This document shows, piece by piece, positions 23,459-33,200 of a stretch of 64,000 nt of DNA (positions are counted from its first letter, which is position 1; each line of letters starts with the position of its first letter). The stretch is from assembly GCA_910588905.1 (NCBI GenBank), contig CAJURZ010000008.1:1-64000 (forward strand). The letters run 5' to 3'. Origin of the DNA: an uncultured Eggerthellaceae bacterium. Lineage in GTDB: Bacteria > Actinomycetota > Coriobacteriia > Coriobacteriales > Eggerthellaceae. The notes under the pieces were generated by a model. It made no database searches and was not told where the DNA came from. It saw nothing but the letters and a program-made list of their open reading frames with translations. The position numbers were made by a program, and so were the translations under genes.

Positions 23459-24718
23459 TTACACCTTGCCGCCACGGACAGCATCACCCGGATGGAGCGT
23501 CATGGATTGGAAGCGGTCTTCCATGAAGGTGTTGTCGAAATAGTCAGCGTAGAAATGCTGGATGGGCGTTACCACCGGATCGTTCGACAGGCGCTCATAC
23601 CAGCAATCGTAGGCCTGGAGCGACATCACGCAATCCACCACCATGAAGAGGGCTGCCACCACCGTGACCCCATAGCGCCAGTTCCAGGGGATGAGATTCA
23701 CCAGCTTCAGCATGAGCGGCAACAACAGCTTGATCCAGAGAACCCCCAGAAGACCCCAGCAGCCCATGGCCCAACCGCACGTGCGCCCACCGATGGAGAG
23801 CCATTGGCCCGTGTAGTCCCAGGCCACTGCGCCGAAGGTGTACTGCATGAAAACGCTCACGAAGTATTCGAAAGCACCGCCGATGACAGCGCTCACGAAG
23901 AAGATCAGGATGATGTTCGACTTATAGAACCTATTCAGGAAGAGCGTCATGAGCACGGCCCCGCAGCCGTAGATGGGAGAGAACGGCCCGAACAGGAGCC
24001 CTGCGCGGTCTTGCCACTGCCCCGGGTCCACCACCAGCACATGGACGATGGTCTCCATGCCGTCTCCCAGCAGGCTTGCCACCACGAAGATCCAGAACAG
24101 GTTGAAGAAGTTCAGTTCGATATAGCCTTTACCCGAAGCATCGCGTCCCAACGTGCCCTCTTCTTGCTCTTCCCGAAGCTCCGAATCATGGAGGATGCGC
24201 TGGAGTTGGCGCTCCTGGCGCAGGGAAGGATCAAGGTACACCTGAAAGGCCACGAGCAAGACGAACAGGCCGATATAGATGCCCAACCGCAAGCTGACCC
24301 CCAGCAGCATGAGGGAGCAGACGGCGCCCAAGAGCAAGAGGACATAGACCCCGTAGATGACCAGCGCAGCATAGCGCCGTTGGTTGCGGAGCAAGCGGAT
24401 GCCGAACACAGCGAAGGCTATGGCCAAAAGCCCGATGACCCCAAGCTGCAGGAAGGTGACCACCGTGGTTGAGAGACCGTAATCCTTCATGCCGCCGCTG
24501 CTGAAGAGCTGCACGGCCCCGATAGAGGCCAGCACCACCTCATAGATGGCAAAGGCGGCGCCGATGATGCAGAGCACGCCGAATACCTTCATGCCCACCG
24601 GCAGTCTCTGAGCGTCTACCGGCGCTGACAGCATGCGCTTATACCAGCTGAGAGCATGGTCTTCCCGCAGATCCTCCTTGAGGGCAGCGGGCTCTTCTAT
24701 GGAGTCACGTTTCCTCAT
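23459..24718 (-). CDS. Polytopic membrane protein of the CmpB (putative ABC-transporter type IV) family
   Basis: It has 419 residues with about 8-9 hydrophobic helices. The C-terminal half carries the PF06541-like pattern: FGPFSPIYGCGAVLMT, a following VSAVIGGAFEYFVS, then WDYTGQWLSIGGRTC. The N-terminal half adds four or five helices and a charged linker (about 190-210). The function is unknown; family members are predicted transport or envelope proteins. It lies 9 bp downstream of the HAD gene in the lysA-hom-HAD run. Confidence 0.75.
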   Translation of the reverse strand: MRKRDSIEEPAALKEDLREDHALSWYKRMLSAPVDAQRLPVGMKVFGVLCIIGAAFAIYEVVLASIGAVQLFSSGGMKDYGLSTTVVTFLQLGVIGLLAIAFAVFGIRLLRNQRRYAALVIYGVYVLLLLGAVCSLMLLGVSLRLGIYIGLFVLLVAFQVYLDPSLRQERQLQRILHDSELREEQEEGTLGRDASGKGYIELNFFNLFWIFVVASLLGDGMETIVHVLVVDPGQWQDRAGLLFGPFSPIYGCGAVLMTLFLNRFYKSNIILIFFVSAVIGGAFEYFVSVFMQYTFGAVAWDYTGQWLSIGGRTCGWAMGCWGLLGVLWIKLLLPLMLKLVNLIPWNWRYGVTVVAALFMVVDCVMSLQAYDCWYERLSNDPVVTPIQHFYADYFDNTFMEDRFQSMTLHPGDAVRGGKV

Positions 24719-24727
24719 GGGGATAGA

Positions 24728-25426
24728 CTACCGGAAGTCTTGCGGGCTCACCTCTGCAAGGGACATCCGAAATACATCTGCAACCCGAGCGAGCGCCTCG
24801 GGGCTCCCCGCTGTCATGCTATCGAAGACGGCCAGAGTGCGATAGCCTGCATCCTTCAACGTGCATACGGCATAGAGCGCATCCTCTACGCCCCATGTGC
24901 TTGCCCGATCGGTCCCCAACGCTTCGCGGGCCTTGTCATAGATGACCGGTTCGCGCTTAGAGGAGCCCACATCCTCAACCGAGAGGATGACCTCCATGGC
25001 ATCAGCAAGCCCCGCCACCTCAAGACCGGTGCGCAAGAGCTCTGGCGGCGTGGACGAGGCCACCGCCATGGGCACTCCCGCCTTCGCCAGTGCGTTGACC
25101 AGCGCGACCGCCCCGGGCTTCGGCTTGGCCTCATGGCGGTAGAACGCGAGCATCTCATCATGGATGAAGCCCATGACCTCTTCGGGAGAGGAGCCCATGC
25201 CGAACCGCTGGTGCAAGAATGTCCCGCACTCCGGTAGGGTGGACGCCGTCAAGCGGTCCTTATCGGCCTGAGAGAAGGTGACTCCGGCCCGCGCTGCCAG
25301 GCGGTCATCCAGGGAATGCCACATGCCCATGGAATCCAGGAGCGTGCCATCACAATCGAAGATGACGCCTATACGAGTGGTACGCGGAACCGACCCCTGT
25401 CCCAGACCCTGCAGACCCTGCTGCAT
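24728..25426 (-). CDS. HAD-superfamily phosphatase (subfamily IA, beta-phosphoglucomutase-like)
   Basis: It has 232 residues. HAD motifs: I GVIFDCDGTLLDSMG (nucleophile and acid Asp), II VASSTP, III Lys in GSSKREPVIY, IV GVEDALYAV, where the usual D(D/S) pair is ED. The helical cap at about 35-100 is of the C1 type. The substrate is unknown. Its ATG overlaps the hom stop (TAATG), so it may be a phosphatase linked to homoserine/threonine metabolism, although that is only contextual. Confidence 0.88.
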   Translation of the reverse strand: MQQGLQGLGQGSVPRTTRIGVIFDCDGTLLDSMGMWHSLDDRLAARAGVTFSQADKDRLTASTLPECGTFLHQRFGMGSSPEEVMGFIHDEMLAFYRHEAKPKPGAVALVNALAKAGVPMAVASSTPPELLRTGLEVAGLADAMEVILSVEDVGSSKREPVIYDKAREALGTDRASTWGVEDALYAVCTLKDAGYRTLAVFDSMTAGSPEALARVADVFRMSLAEVSPQDFR

Positions 25427-26709
25427 TATTCTTCGACGCGGATGACTGAAGGATCGCCGAAGAGGAGCCCGTCTTCGCCAGCGATCTGATCGATGGCTGC
25501 ACGCACGTCCGATTCCCGAGCCACGTGGGTGACATAGACCACATCCACATGACCGTCCTCTTTCGCGCCACGCTGCATCATGGAATAGATGCTCACATCA
25601 TGGTCGGCGAAAGCTCCTGCCATCTTCGCCAAGACTCCTGGCTTGTCCGCCACGGTGAAGCGGATGTAATACTTCATGGAGAGCGTTTCGATGCGGCGGA
25701 TGGGCAGCTCATCAGTGCACAGGTGCGATTCCTTCGGATCAACGCCCTGCGTCAGACGCTCGGCGATATCCAGCACGTCTCCCATCACCGCGCTCGCAGC
25801 CGCACCGGCCCCGGCCCCTTCGCCGAAGAACATGGTCTCGCCCACGAAATCGCCCACCACATAGATGGCGTTGAAGACATCGTTGACCGCGGCCAGCTGG
25901 TGACCCTTGGGGATCATGGTGGGATGGACGCGCACATCGATGCCATCCTCCATCCGGTGAGCGATGGCCAAGAGCTTCACCACGTAGCCCATCTCATCGG
26001 CTGCCTCGAGGTCAGTGGTGGTCACATCCGTGATGCCCTTCGTGTAGACATCCTCGATGGTGACCAGGCTGTCGAAGGCGATGGATGCCAGGATGGCGAT
26101 CTTCGCCGCGGAATCATAGCCGTCCACATCAGCCGAGGGGTTCGCCTCTGCGAAGCCCTTCGCCTGGGCCTCAGCCAGCGCCTCCTCATAGCTCATGGCT
26201 TCTTCGGCCATCTTCGTGAGCATGTAGTTGGTGGTGCCGTTCACGATGCCGGTGATGGAATCGATCTGGTTGGCGATGAGGGAATGGCGCAGCGGGCCGA
26301 TGATGGGGATGCCGCCACCCACGCTCGCGCCGAACATGAGGTCTTTCCCGGAAGCGTCTGCCGCATCCATGACCTCGCGCCAATAGGTTGCCATGAGAGC
26401 CTTGTTCGCCGTGACCACGTTCTTGCCTGCAGCCAAGGCATCCAGCACCACGTTCTTGGCGATGGTGGTGCCCCCGATGAGCTCTATCACTATCTGGATC
26501 TCAGGATCATCGATGATATCGTGGTAATCCTTGGTGAAGAGATGCCCCACCCCGTGCGCCTCAGCTTCCGCAGAGTCAAGAGAGCAGACCCGGACCAGCT
26601 CCACGTCCACACCCAGGTGATGCACGAACGAATCATGATGCTTCTGCAGGATGTCGATGCAGCCGCCACCTACCGTACCCGTGCCGACGAGCCCTATCTT
26701 TATGGTCAT
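25426..26709 (-). CDS. hom: Homoserine dehydrogenase
   Basis: It has 427 residues. It reduces aspartate semialdehyde to homoserine for threonine and methionine. The Rossmann motif is IGLVGTGTVGGG; NKALMATYW and the signature GIVNGTTNYMLTKM with EAQAKGFAEANPSADVDGYD are complete. A C-terminal ACT domain (YYIRFTVADKPGVLAKMAG) suggests feedback control, usually by threonine. The frame is open to 26832, but the ATG at 26709 has GGGAG upstream and gives the family start MTIKIGLVG. Confidence 0.96.
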   Translation of the reverse strand: MTIKIGLVGTGTVGGGCIDILQKHHDSFVHHLGVDVELVRVCSLDSAEAEAHGVGHLFTKDYHDIIDDPEIQIVIELIGGTTIAKNVVLDALAAGKNVVTANKALMATYWREVMDAADASGKDLMFGASVGGGIPIIGPLRHSLIANQIDSITGIVNGTTNYMLTKMAEEAMSYEEALAEAQAKGFAEANPSADVDGYDSAAKIAILASIAFDSLVTIEDVYTKGITDVTTTDLEAADEMGYVVKLLAIAHRMEDGIDVRVHPTMIPKGHQLAAVNDVFNAIYVVGDFVGETMFFGEGAGAGAAASAVMGDVLDIAERLTQGVDPKESHLCTDELPIRRIETLSMKYYIRFTVADKPGVLAKMAGAFADHDVSIYSMMQRGAKEDGHVDVVYVTHVARESDVRAAIDQIAGEDGLLFGDPSVIRVEE

Positions 26710-26794
26710 GGATATCTCCCTTGCCTTCGCGTGAATGAATGATGATTGTAGCGGATACGGAGATCTGACGAACAGGTAATGGAAGCGAGGATCT

Positions 26795-28150
26795 TTAGAG
26801 GTCTCGAGCGTAGAGGTCCTCATAGGTCTCACGACGGGTGACCAGACGCGGCTGGCCGTCCTTCACGAACACCACACCCGGGCGCGGCTGACCGTTGTAG
26901 TTGCTGGCCATGGTCTGGTTGTAGGCCCCCGTCCCGAACACGCAGACGATGTCACCCACCTCAGCTTCCTGCAGAGGCATATCCAGCACCACCGCGTCTC
27001 CGCTTTCGCAATGCTTGCCGCAAAGGGTGACGATCTGGGTGCGCGGTTGATCCGCCTTGTTCGCTAGGGTTGGCTCATAGTCAGCGTGATAGAGGGCGGT
27101 GCGGATATTGTCGGACATGCCGCCGTCCACGGCCACGAAGGTGCGGATTCCCGGCAGCTCCTTGATGGTGCCCACGGTGTAGAGTGTCATACCCGCATTC
27201 GCCACCAACGAGCGTCCCGGTTCCACCAGCAAGCGCGGCAACGGGAAGCTGCGACGCTCACAGGCTGCCTTGACCGCACCACAGAGCAGTGCAGCGAATT
27301 CGGGGATGCTGGCCGGTTCGTCATCGGCCAGATAGGCGATGCCCAGGCCCCCTCCCAGATCGAGCTCTGGAAGGGTGACCCCCCGACGCTCACGGATCTC
27401 ATCCAGGAAGGCCACCATCACCTCTGCCGCTTCAGCAAAGGGGTCCAACTTGAAGATCTGGGAGCCGATATGGCAATGGAGCCCCATCAGGCGCACATTC
27501 GGCGTATCCAACGCTTGGCTGACCGCCTGGAACGCCCGGTCATCCTTCAGGGGGAAGCCGAACTTCGAATCCTCGCAACCCGTCTTGATGTACTCATGGG
27601 TGTCTGCTTCCACCCCAGGGGTGATGCGCAGATAGATGTCCTGCACTACGCCATAGGCCTCGGCGATAGAGGAGATGCGGCGCAGCTCCTCAGGGCTGTC
27701 CACCACGATGCGCCCCACGCCAGCGGAGATGGCCTCTTCAAGCTCATGGGGCGTCTTGTTGTTGCCGTGCACGAACACGCGATCAGCTGGGAAGCCCACG
27801 GAGAGAGCGCAGGCCAGCTCTCCACCGCCGGAAACATCCAAGCAAAGACCCTCTTCCTGGACGATGCGCACGACGGCCTTGTTCAGGAAGGCCTTGCTGG
27901 CATAGATGACATCGGTATTCGGATACTGATCTTGGAAGGAGGTCTTGTAGGCTTCCATCCGGTGACGCAGATGCGCCTCGTCGAACACGTAGAGAGCGGT
28001 GCCCAGCTCATGGGCGAGGTCCACCAGATCAACACCGCCCACGAACAGGTGCCCATCGCGCACCTCCGCCGTTTCAGGGAGCACCGCCCCCAGATCCAGG
28101 GTAGTGCGCAGGTCAGGTTGCTTCGTGAGGTCAGAGGCGGGGAGCGACAT
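26795..28150 (-). CDS. lysA: Diaminopimelate decarboxylase
   Basis: It has 451 residues. It decarboxylates meso-diaminopimelate to lysine. The fold III PLP-binding lysine is in YASKAFLNKAV, the glycine-rich phosphate site is ELDLGGGLGIAY, the EPGRS motif is in LLVEPGRSLVAN, and the substrate-side C-CES region is LCGKHCESGD. It starts the lysA-hom-HAD run, joining two branches of the aspartate pathway. Confidence 0.96.
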   Translation of the reverse strand: MSLPASDLTKQPDLRTTLDLGAVLPETAEVRDGHLFVGGVDLVDLAHELGTALYVFDEAHLRHRMEAYKTSFQDQYPNTDVIYASKAFLNKAVVRIVQEEGLCLDVSGGGELACALSVGFPADRVFVHGNNKTPHELEEAISAGVGRIVVDSPEELRRISSIAEAYGVVQDIYLRITPGVEADTHEYIKTGCEDSKFGFPLKDDRAFQAVSQALDTPNVRLMGLHCHIGSQIFKLDPFAEAAEVMVAFLDEIRERRGVTLPELDLGGGLGIAYLADDEPASIPEFAALLCGAVKAACERRSFPLPRLLVEPGRSLVANAGMTLYTVGTIKELPGIRTFVAVDGGMSDNIRTALYHADYEPTLANKADQPRTQIVTLCGKHCESGDAVVLDMPLQEAEVGDIVCVFGTGAYNQTMASNYNGQPRPGVVFVKDGQPRLVTRRETYEDLYARDL

Positions 28151-28191
28151 GGGATTCCTTTGGTCGAACAGGCCTTGCAGGCCAGGGTTGC

Positions 28192-29544
28192 TTACAGACC
28201 GGGATTATACAGAACCCCTGCGAAGAGGATGTTTCCATCCGGTGAAACCAGGGTATAGAAGAATGGTCTGTCCAGCTTGAATTCCACCGGCTCCGCATCA
28301 GGCATGAGCGCCATCTTCTCGATGCCGATGGCCGTGTAGGCCGCAGCCTCTACACCTGCTTCGTCCAAAGCCAGATGGGTGTCTTGGAGCACCGAGCTCA
28401 CGCAGAAGCCGCCCGACCCGTCATCGGCTGCGATCATGGGTGCGAAATCCTCCGGGCTCTGCGGAGAGAAGATATCCGTCACGCCGAGCGCCTTGAGGGA
28501 CTCCACCAGCCGCTTGAGCGAAGATGTGGCTTGGAACTTCGGGATCCACCAGTCCACGCTCTGCGGTTCCAATTCCAGGCTCATCAGATCCAGAACGCTC
28601 TGAGGGTCCTGAAGGAGCGAAGAGAGATGTGTTCCCTCATCCGGCAGGTAGAAGGTCATGGTAGAGCCACCGGTGAATGAGAGGGCGGCCGCCGTGAACC
28701 CCTCCCCTTCGCCATAGAGCGAATCCGTCACGGTCTGGCGCATGAGGTCCGCCTGCACCTCTTGACCGGGTGCATGGAAGGGAGCGGTTTGGGTCTGCTC
28801 AGCCGTGAACGGAGAAGCCCAGCCGTCCTTGAAGTAGATAGTATTCACCAGTAGCGCTGCCTGGCCGTCTTCCGTGGAGAGGGTTGGCTTGAGGAGGTCT
28901 TCTGTCTGGTCAGAGATCCAGTTGGATATCTGCTGGTCAGCCTCAGGAGTGCCGAAGGTGACATCGAAAGCACCCGCGCCCAGCGCCTCGGCCTGCTGAC
29001 GGAAGGCGTCAGTGAAGCTATAGCCCTTGCCCGCCCAGATCGAATCCGCCACCTGCACCTGGGCATCTCCAAAGGTGTCTTCCAGTTGCAGGCGAACCCC
29101 TTCGTTGAGGGCCGCGAGCTGCGCCTGATCCCCCGCGCCCAGAAGCGTCAGCAGCTGCTCTTGGGAACCCCCTTGAGTACCAAGCCCCACCAATGAGCAG
29201 GCCAGATACAGGGAAAGGGGTGAATAGCAGAGGTTCTGCTCCAAGAGGCTGTCAGGAGCGCCTGCAGATGCGCCCGCATCCGGGCCGTTGAGCACCGCCG
29301 CGGTGGAATTGGCGGCGAAGGCGAGGAGCGGATCATCGGCCGTCACGAGGGTGAGCGGGGCGAGCGTGATATCTTCCTCCCCCGTTGCTTGGCTGGAAGA
29401 TGCGGGTTGGTTCAGCCCCTCTTCAGCGGAAGGGGTACAGGCCGCCATAAGGCAGGCGGATAGCGCGAGGATAGCCGCCAAGCCAAGGGCCAGGACTTTC
29501 CGACCCGTGGCTTGGGTGTCAGGCGTAAACAGGTATTTACGCAT
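28192..29544 (-). CDS. Serpin-family protease inhibitor, lipoprotein
   Basis: It has 450 residues. The N-terminus has a signal with lipobox LSAC (Cys31), then a Ser/Gln/Glu linker and the serpin fold: LCYSPLSLYLACSLVGLGTQ, LLVNTIYFKDGWASPF, and the C-terminal FKLDRPFFYTLVSPDGNILFAG. The hinge EAGVEAAAYTAI is small-residue-rich, as needed for inhibitory loop insertion. Counting from the hinge Glu as P17 puts P1 at Met in EKMALM, although the loop is about three residues longer than in alpha-1-antitrypsin. It would trap host or bacterial serine proteases at the cell surface. AAGGAG precedes the ATG at 29544; the frame is open to 29679. Confidence 0.92.
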   Translation of the reverse strand: MRKYLFTPDTQATGRKVLALGLAAILALSACLMAACTPSAEEGLNQPASSSQATGEEDITLAPLTLVTADDPLLAFAANSTAAVLNGPDAGASAGAPDSLLEQNLCYSPLSLYLACSLVGLGTQGGSQEQLLTLLGAGDQAQLAALNEGVRLQLEDTFGDAQVQVADSIWAGKGYSFTDAFRQQAEALGAGAFDVTFGTPEADQQISNWISDQTEDLLKPTLSTEDGQAALLVNTIYFKDGWASPFTAEQTQTAPFHAPGQEVQADLMRQTVTDSLYGEGEGFTAAALSFTGGSTMTFYLPDEGTHLSSLLQDPQSVLDLMSLELEPQSVDWWIPKFQATSSLKRLVESLKALGVTDIFSPQSPEDFAPMIAADDGSGGFCVSSVLQDTHLALDEAGVEAAAYTAIGIEKMALMPDAEPVEFKLDRPFFYTLVSPDGNILFAGVLYNPGL

Positions 29545-29932
29545 ATATCTCCTTTTCGACCACCAGGTCATTCTTGATATGGCCCACGAGCTTCTGCAGC
29601 GCATCGATGCAATTCGGGCGGATGTCCGCGCCGATGAGCACATACATGATGGATTGCCCCACTTCCAACTCCCCTTCATTCAGCCAGACGCGTACGTAGT
29701 AGACACCCGGCCAGGTGAGGGCTTCTTCGATGGCCGCTTCCACGCCCGCCTCGTCATAGGAGAACTGCACCGCAGTCACATCCCCGATGCCCTGGACCCC
29801 TTCCCGAACCTGCTTCTTGGGGGTCACGCGGACGATGCCGTTGTGCACGAGGAACATCCCGCATTGATCAGCCTGGTCAGACTGCTTCGCTTCTGCCAGC
29901 CACGCATCCATAGACGGTTCAGGTTTTGCCAT
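29537..29932 (-). CDS. MoaE-like protein (molybdopterin synthase large-subunit family)
   Basis: It has 131 residues. It aligns by eye to MoaE: GIVRVT near residue 33, a beta-alpha core with VYYVRVWLNEGELEVGQSIMYVLIGA, and the end HIKNDLVVEKEIY, which corresponds to the MoaE active-site region with its two lysines (PxWKkE in the classic form is VVEKE here). MoaE adds dithiolene sulfurs to precursor Z with MoaD. The shortened C-terminus and lost Trp make activity uncertain. Its 3' end overlaps the serpin start by 8 bp; no other moa genes are in view. Confidence 0.7.
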   Translation of the reverse strand: MAKPEPSMDAWLAEAKQSDQADQCGMFLVHNGIVRVTPKKQVREGVQGIGDVTAVQFSYDEAGVEAAIEEALTWPGVYYVRVWLNEGELEVGQSIMYVLIGADIRPNCIDALQKLVGHIKNDLVVEKEIYA

Positions 29933-30057
29933 GTCCAGTCCTTTCAGAGAGGGTGATTATCCTTCATCGAGAATGCTATCAGAATACCGCGGCTCTGCGA
30001 GTACCGTGTCGATATCGTTAAGGAACCTGGCGCAAGGGTTCACCCGAACGCAACCTC

Positions 30058-30201
30058 GGGCGGACCACGGTCCGCCCCTACGCACAACCATGCATGCAGC
30101 CTCGGGCCGACCACGGTCGGCCCCTACGAGCAACCTGACAGACACAGCTTGCCCGATGAGAACCTGACACATTGCCCGTAGGGGTCGAACATGTTCGACC
30201 C
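30058..30201. repeat. Three REP-like palindromes, including a copied two-palindrome unit
   Basis: Copies lie at 30058-30081 (+, core GGACCACGGTCC), 30104-30127 (+, core GACCACGGTC) and 30178-30201 (-, core GAACATGTTC). The first two with spacer gcacaaccatgcatgcagcc and trailer gagcaa repeat the arrangement at 10859-10934. Confidence 0.88.
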
Positions 30202-30235
30202 AGGGCATCTTGATATGAGCGAGCAGGGCGAGCGA

Positions 30236-30264
30236 CATGCATGCCGTGTTCTTCGGCATGCATG
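30236..30264 (-). terminator. Hairpin downstream of purL
   Basis: CATGCATGCCG and CGGCATGCATG form an 11 bp perfect stem with a 7 nt loop, 17 bp after the purL stop. No T-run follows on the minus strand, so it may be a transcript-end protector rather than an intrinsic terminator. Confidence 0.5.
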
Positions 30265-30280
30265 ACATCATCGAATGCTT

Positions 30281-33200
30281 TTACGCGAAGTAGCGTACGC
30301 CTGCAGTGAAGAGAGGCTGCAGCTTGTTCCCGGGTACGTTCTGGTACAGGCCTTCACCTGCGCGTTCGCTATGACCCATCTTGCCTAGCACACGCCCATC
30401 CGGCGACGTGATGCCCTCGATAGCCAACACGGAACCGTTCGGGTTGACCGACAGATCCATGGATGGCATACCCGATGCATCCACATACTGGGTTGCCACC
30501 TGCCCCTTCGCCACCATCTGCCCCAGCAACGCCGGAGGCGCCACGAACTTGCCTTCTCCATGGCTGATAGCCACCGTGTGTACCTCGCCCACCTGACAAT
30601 CCGCCAGCCAAGGAGACAGGTTGGACGCCACCCGCGTGCGTACAAGGCTGCTCTGGTGGCGGCCGATGTCATTGAAGGTGAGCGTAGCCAGATCAGGAGA
30701 AGGATCCATGATGTCACCGAAAGGCACGAGGCCGAGCTTCACCAGCGCTTGGAATCCATTGCAGATGCCCAGCATGAGGCCATCTCGCTTTTGCAGCAGC
30801 TCACGAACCGCCTCTGTCACCGCCGGAGCGCGGAACACGGCGCAGATCAGCTTCGCCGACCCATCTGGTTCATCACCGCCGGAGAAGCCACCGGGCAGCA
30901 TCACGATCTGAGACCGTTGGATGTTCTGCACCAGCTGATCCACGGACTCACGCACTGCCTCGGGGGTCAGGTTGTTGATGATCTGCACGGTGACGTCCGC
31001 GCCCGCAGCCTCGAAAGCCGCCTGGGTATCGTATTCGCAATTGGTGCCGGGGAACACAGGGATGATGACCCGTGGACGAGCTACGGCAGGACCATGATAG
31101 ACAGCCCCACTACCCTCAGTGTAGCTCAGGGATGAGACGGGCTCATCGTCCTCTTGGTGCGTGCGGTAGGGGAATACGGATTCGATGCCGCTCTCCCAGG
31201 CTTCCTGGACCACCGCCAGATCAGCCTGCTGGCCATCTGCCACCAGAAGGTAGTCTTCCAGCGTGACGCCCAGGTCAACGAGGTCAATGCCCTCTTCCAG
31301 CCCGGCCTCTTCCAGAGCCTGGGCCAGATCATCCACGCTCACGCCGTCGGCTGCCTCCAGGACGAAGGTGCCGTAGACCGGTTCGAACAGATCCCCGATG
31401 CCCACATCATCCAGCTGCACGCCGATGCCGTTGCCCACAGCCATCTTGAAGAGCGTCTCCCCCAAACCGCCGTAGCCGCCGGAAGCGCAGGAGGCCACCA
31501 GGCCCCGTCCGATCAGATGCTCTACGGCATCCATGGTGGCCGTGAGGGACTGGGCACTGGCCTCCACGAAGGAGAGCCACGCCAGGGCGCTTCCCGGCCG
31601 CTTGAGCTCAGGAGAAGTCACCCGATCCAGATTCCCTACAGCCGTAGCGAATGAGACCAGCGTAGGCGGCACATCCAGATCCTCGAAGCTGCCAGACATG
31701 GAATCCTTGCCACCGATAGCCCCTACACCGAAGTCTAGCTGGGCTTCTAAGGCTCCCAATAGGGCGCTCAAGGGCTTGCCCCAGCGCTCTGGATCATTGC
31801 GCAGCTTCTCGAAGTATTCCTGGAAGGTGAGGTAGATATCCTGCCTGCGGAAACCGGTGGCTACCAGCTTCGCCACCGAGTCCAGCACGGCCATGTAGGA
31901 CCCGGCGAAGGGGTCGGATTCGGAAAGATACGGGTTGAAGCCCCAGGACAGGCCAGACACCGTCGTGGTATTGCCACCCAGCACCGGCAGCTTCGCCACC
32001 ATGGCCAGAGACGGTGTCAGTTGGTTCACGCCACCGAAGGGCATGAGCACGGTAGCAGCGCCGATGGTGGAATCGAACCGCTCCACGAGCCCCTTGTTGG
32101 AAGCCCGATTGATGTCAGCCATGAGCCCCACAAGGGCGTCTTGGATGGAATCGTGGTCGCAGACAGCATCCACCACCGAATCGGTCAGCTGCTCGCAGGC
32201 CTCGAAGGCCCTATCCGCTGAGCTCTCAGCGAACGACTCGCAACCAGGCACAGACGCCTTCGCGAACTTGGGCGCACCGTTGCTGGCCAAGAACTCTCGG
32301 CTCACATCCACGATGGTGTTGCCACGCCAGTGGATGCGCACCCGAGGCTCTTCGGTGACCACCGCCACCGGGGTCGCCTCCAGATTCTCTGCCCGGGCAA
32401 AAGCGATGAAATCATCCACATCATCCGGTGCCAGGGCCACGGCCATGCGCTCCTGGCTCTCCGAGATGGCCAGCTCCGTGCCATCAAGCCCCTCATACTT
32501 CTTGGGAACGCGGTCGAGCTGGATATCCAAGCCGTCAGCTAACTCCCCGATAGCCACAGACACCCCGCCCGCTCCGAAGTCATTGCAGCGCTTGATCATG
32601 CGACAGGCTTCGGAGTTGCGGAACAGGCGCTGGATCTTACGCTCTACCGGAGCGTTTCCCTTCTGTACCTCAGCGCCGCAGGTCTCGATGGAGGTGGCGC
32701 TGTGGGCCTTTGAGGAACCAGTGGCCCCACCGATGCCATCACGCCCGGTACGACCACCCAAGAGCACCACGACATCTCCGGGTGCCGGGGTCTCCCGGCG
32801 CACATCCCCGGCAGGCGTGGCCGCGATGACCGCGCCTATCTCCATGCGCTTGGCAGCATAGCCCGGGTGATACAGCTCATGGACCTGGCCCGTGGCCAAG
32901 CCTATCTGGTTGCCATAGGAAGAGTAGCCTTGGGCCGCCGTGGTCACCAGCTTGCGCTGGGACAGCTTGCCCGGCAGCGTCTCGGACACGGGAACCGTGG
33001 GGTCAGCCGCGCCCGTGACGCGCATGGCCTGATACACGTAAGCACGCCCGCTCAAAGGGTCGCGGATAGCGCCCCCGACGCAGGTGGCTGCGCCGCCGAA
33101 GGGCTCTATCTCAGTGGGATGGTTGTGGGTCTCGTTCTTGAAGAGGTAGAGCCAATCCTGCTCTTCCCCGCGCACATCCACCTTGACCCGCACCGTGCAG

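Larger units (their letters stand above)
29933..30280. other. Gene-free gap between MoaE-like gene and purL, with REP copies
   Basis: About 350 bp. It contains three REP-like palindromes (30058-30201) and a perfect 11 bp hairpin (30236-30264). Reading frames crossing it are made of repeat sequence only. The end near 29960-30020 (AT-richer) probably holds the promoter of the MoaE-serpin pair. Confidence 0.6.

Noticed and set aside
29957..30271. Minus-strand frame of 104 codons before the MoaE-like gene
   Set aside because: It consists of translated REP palindromes (repeated R-G-R-P-W-S-A-R-G-type peptides) and is not a gene.
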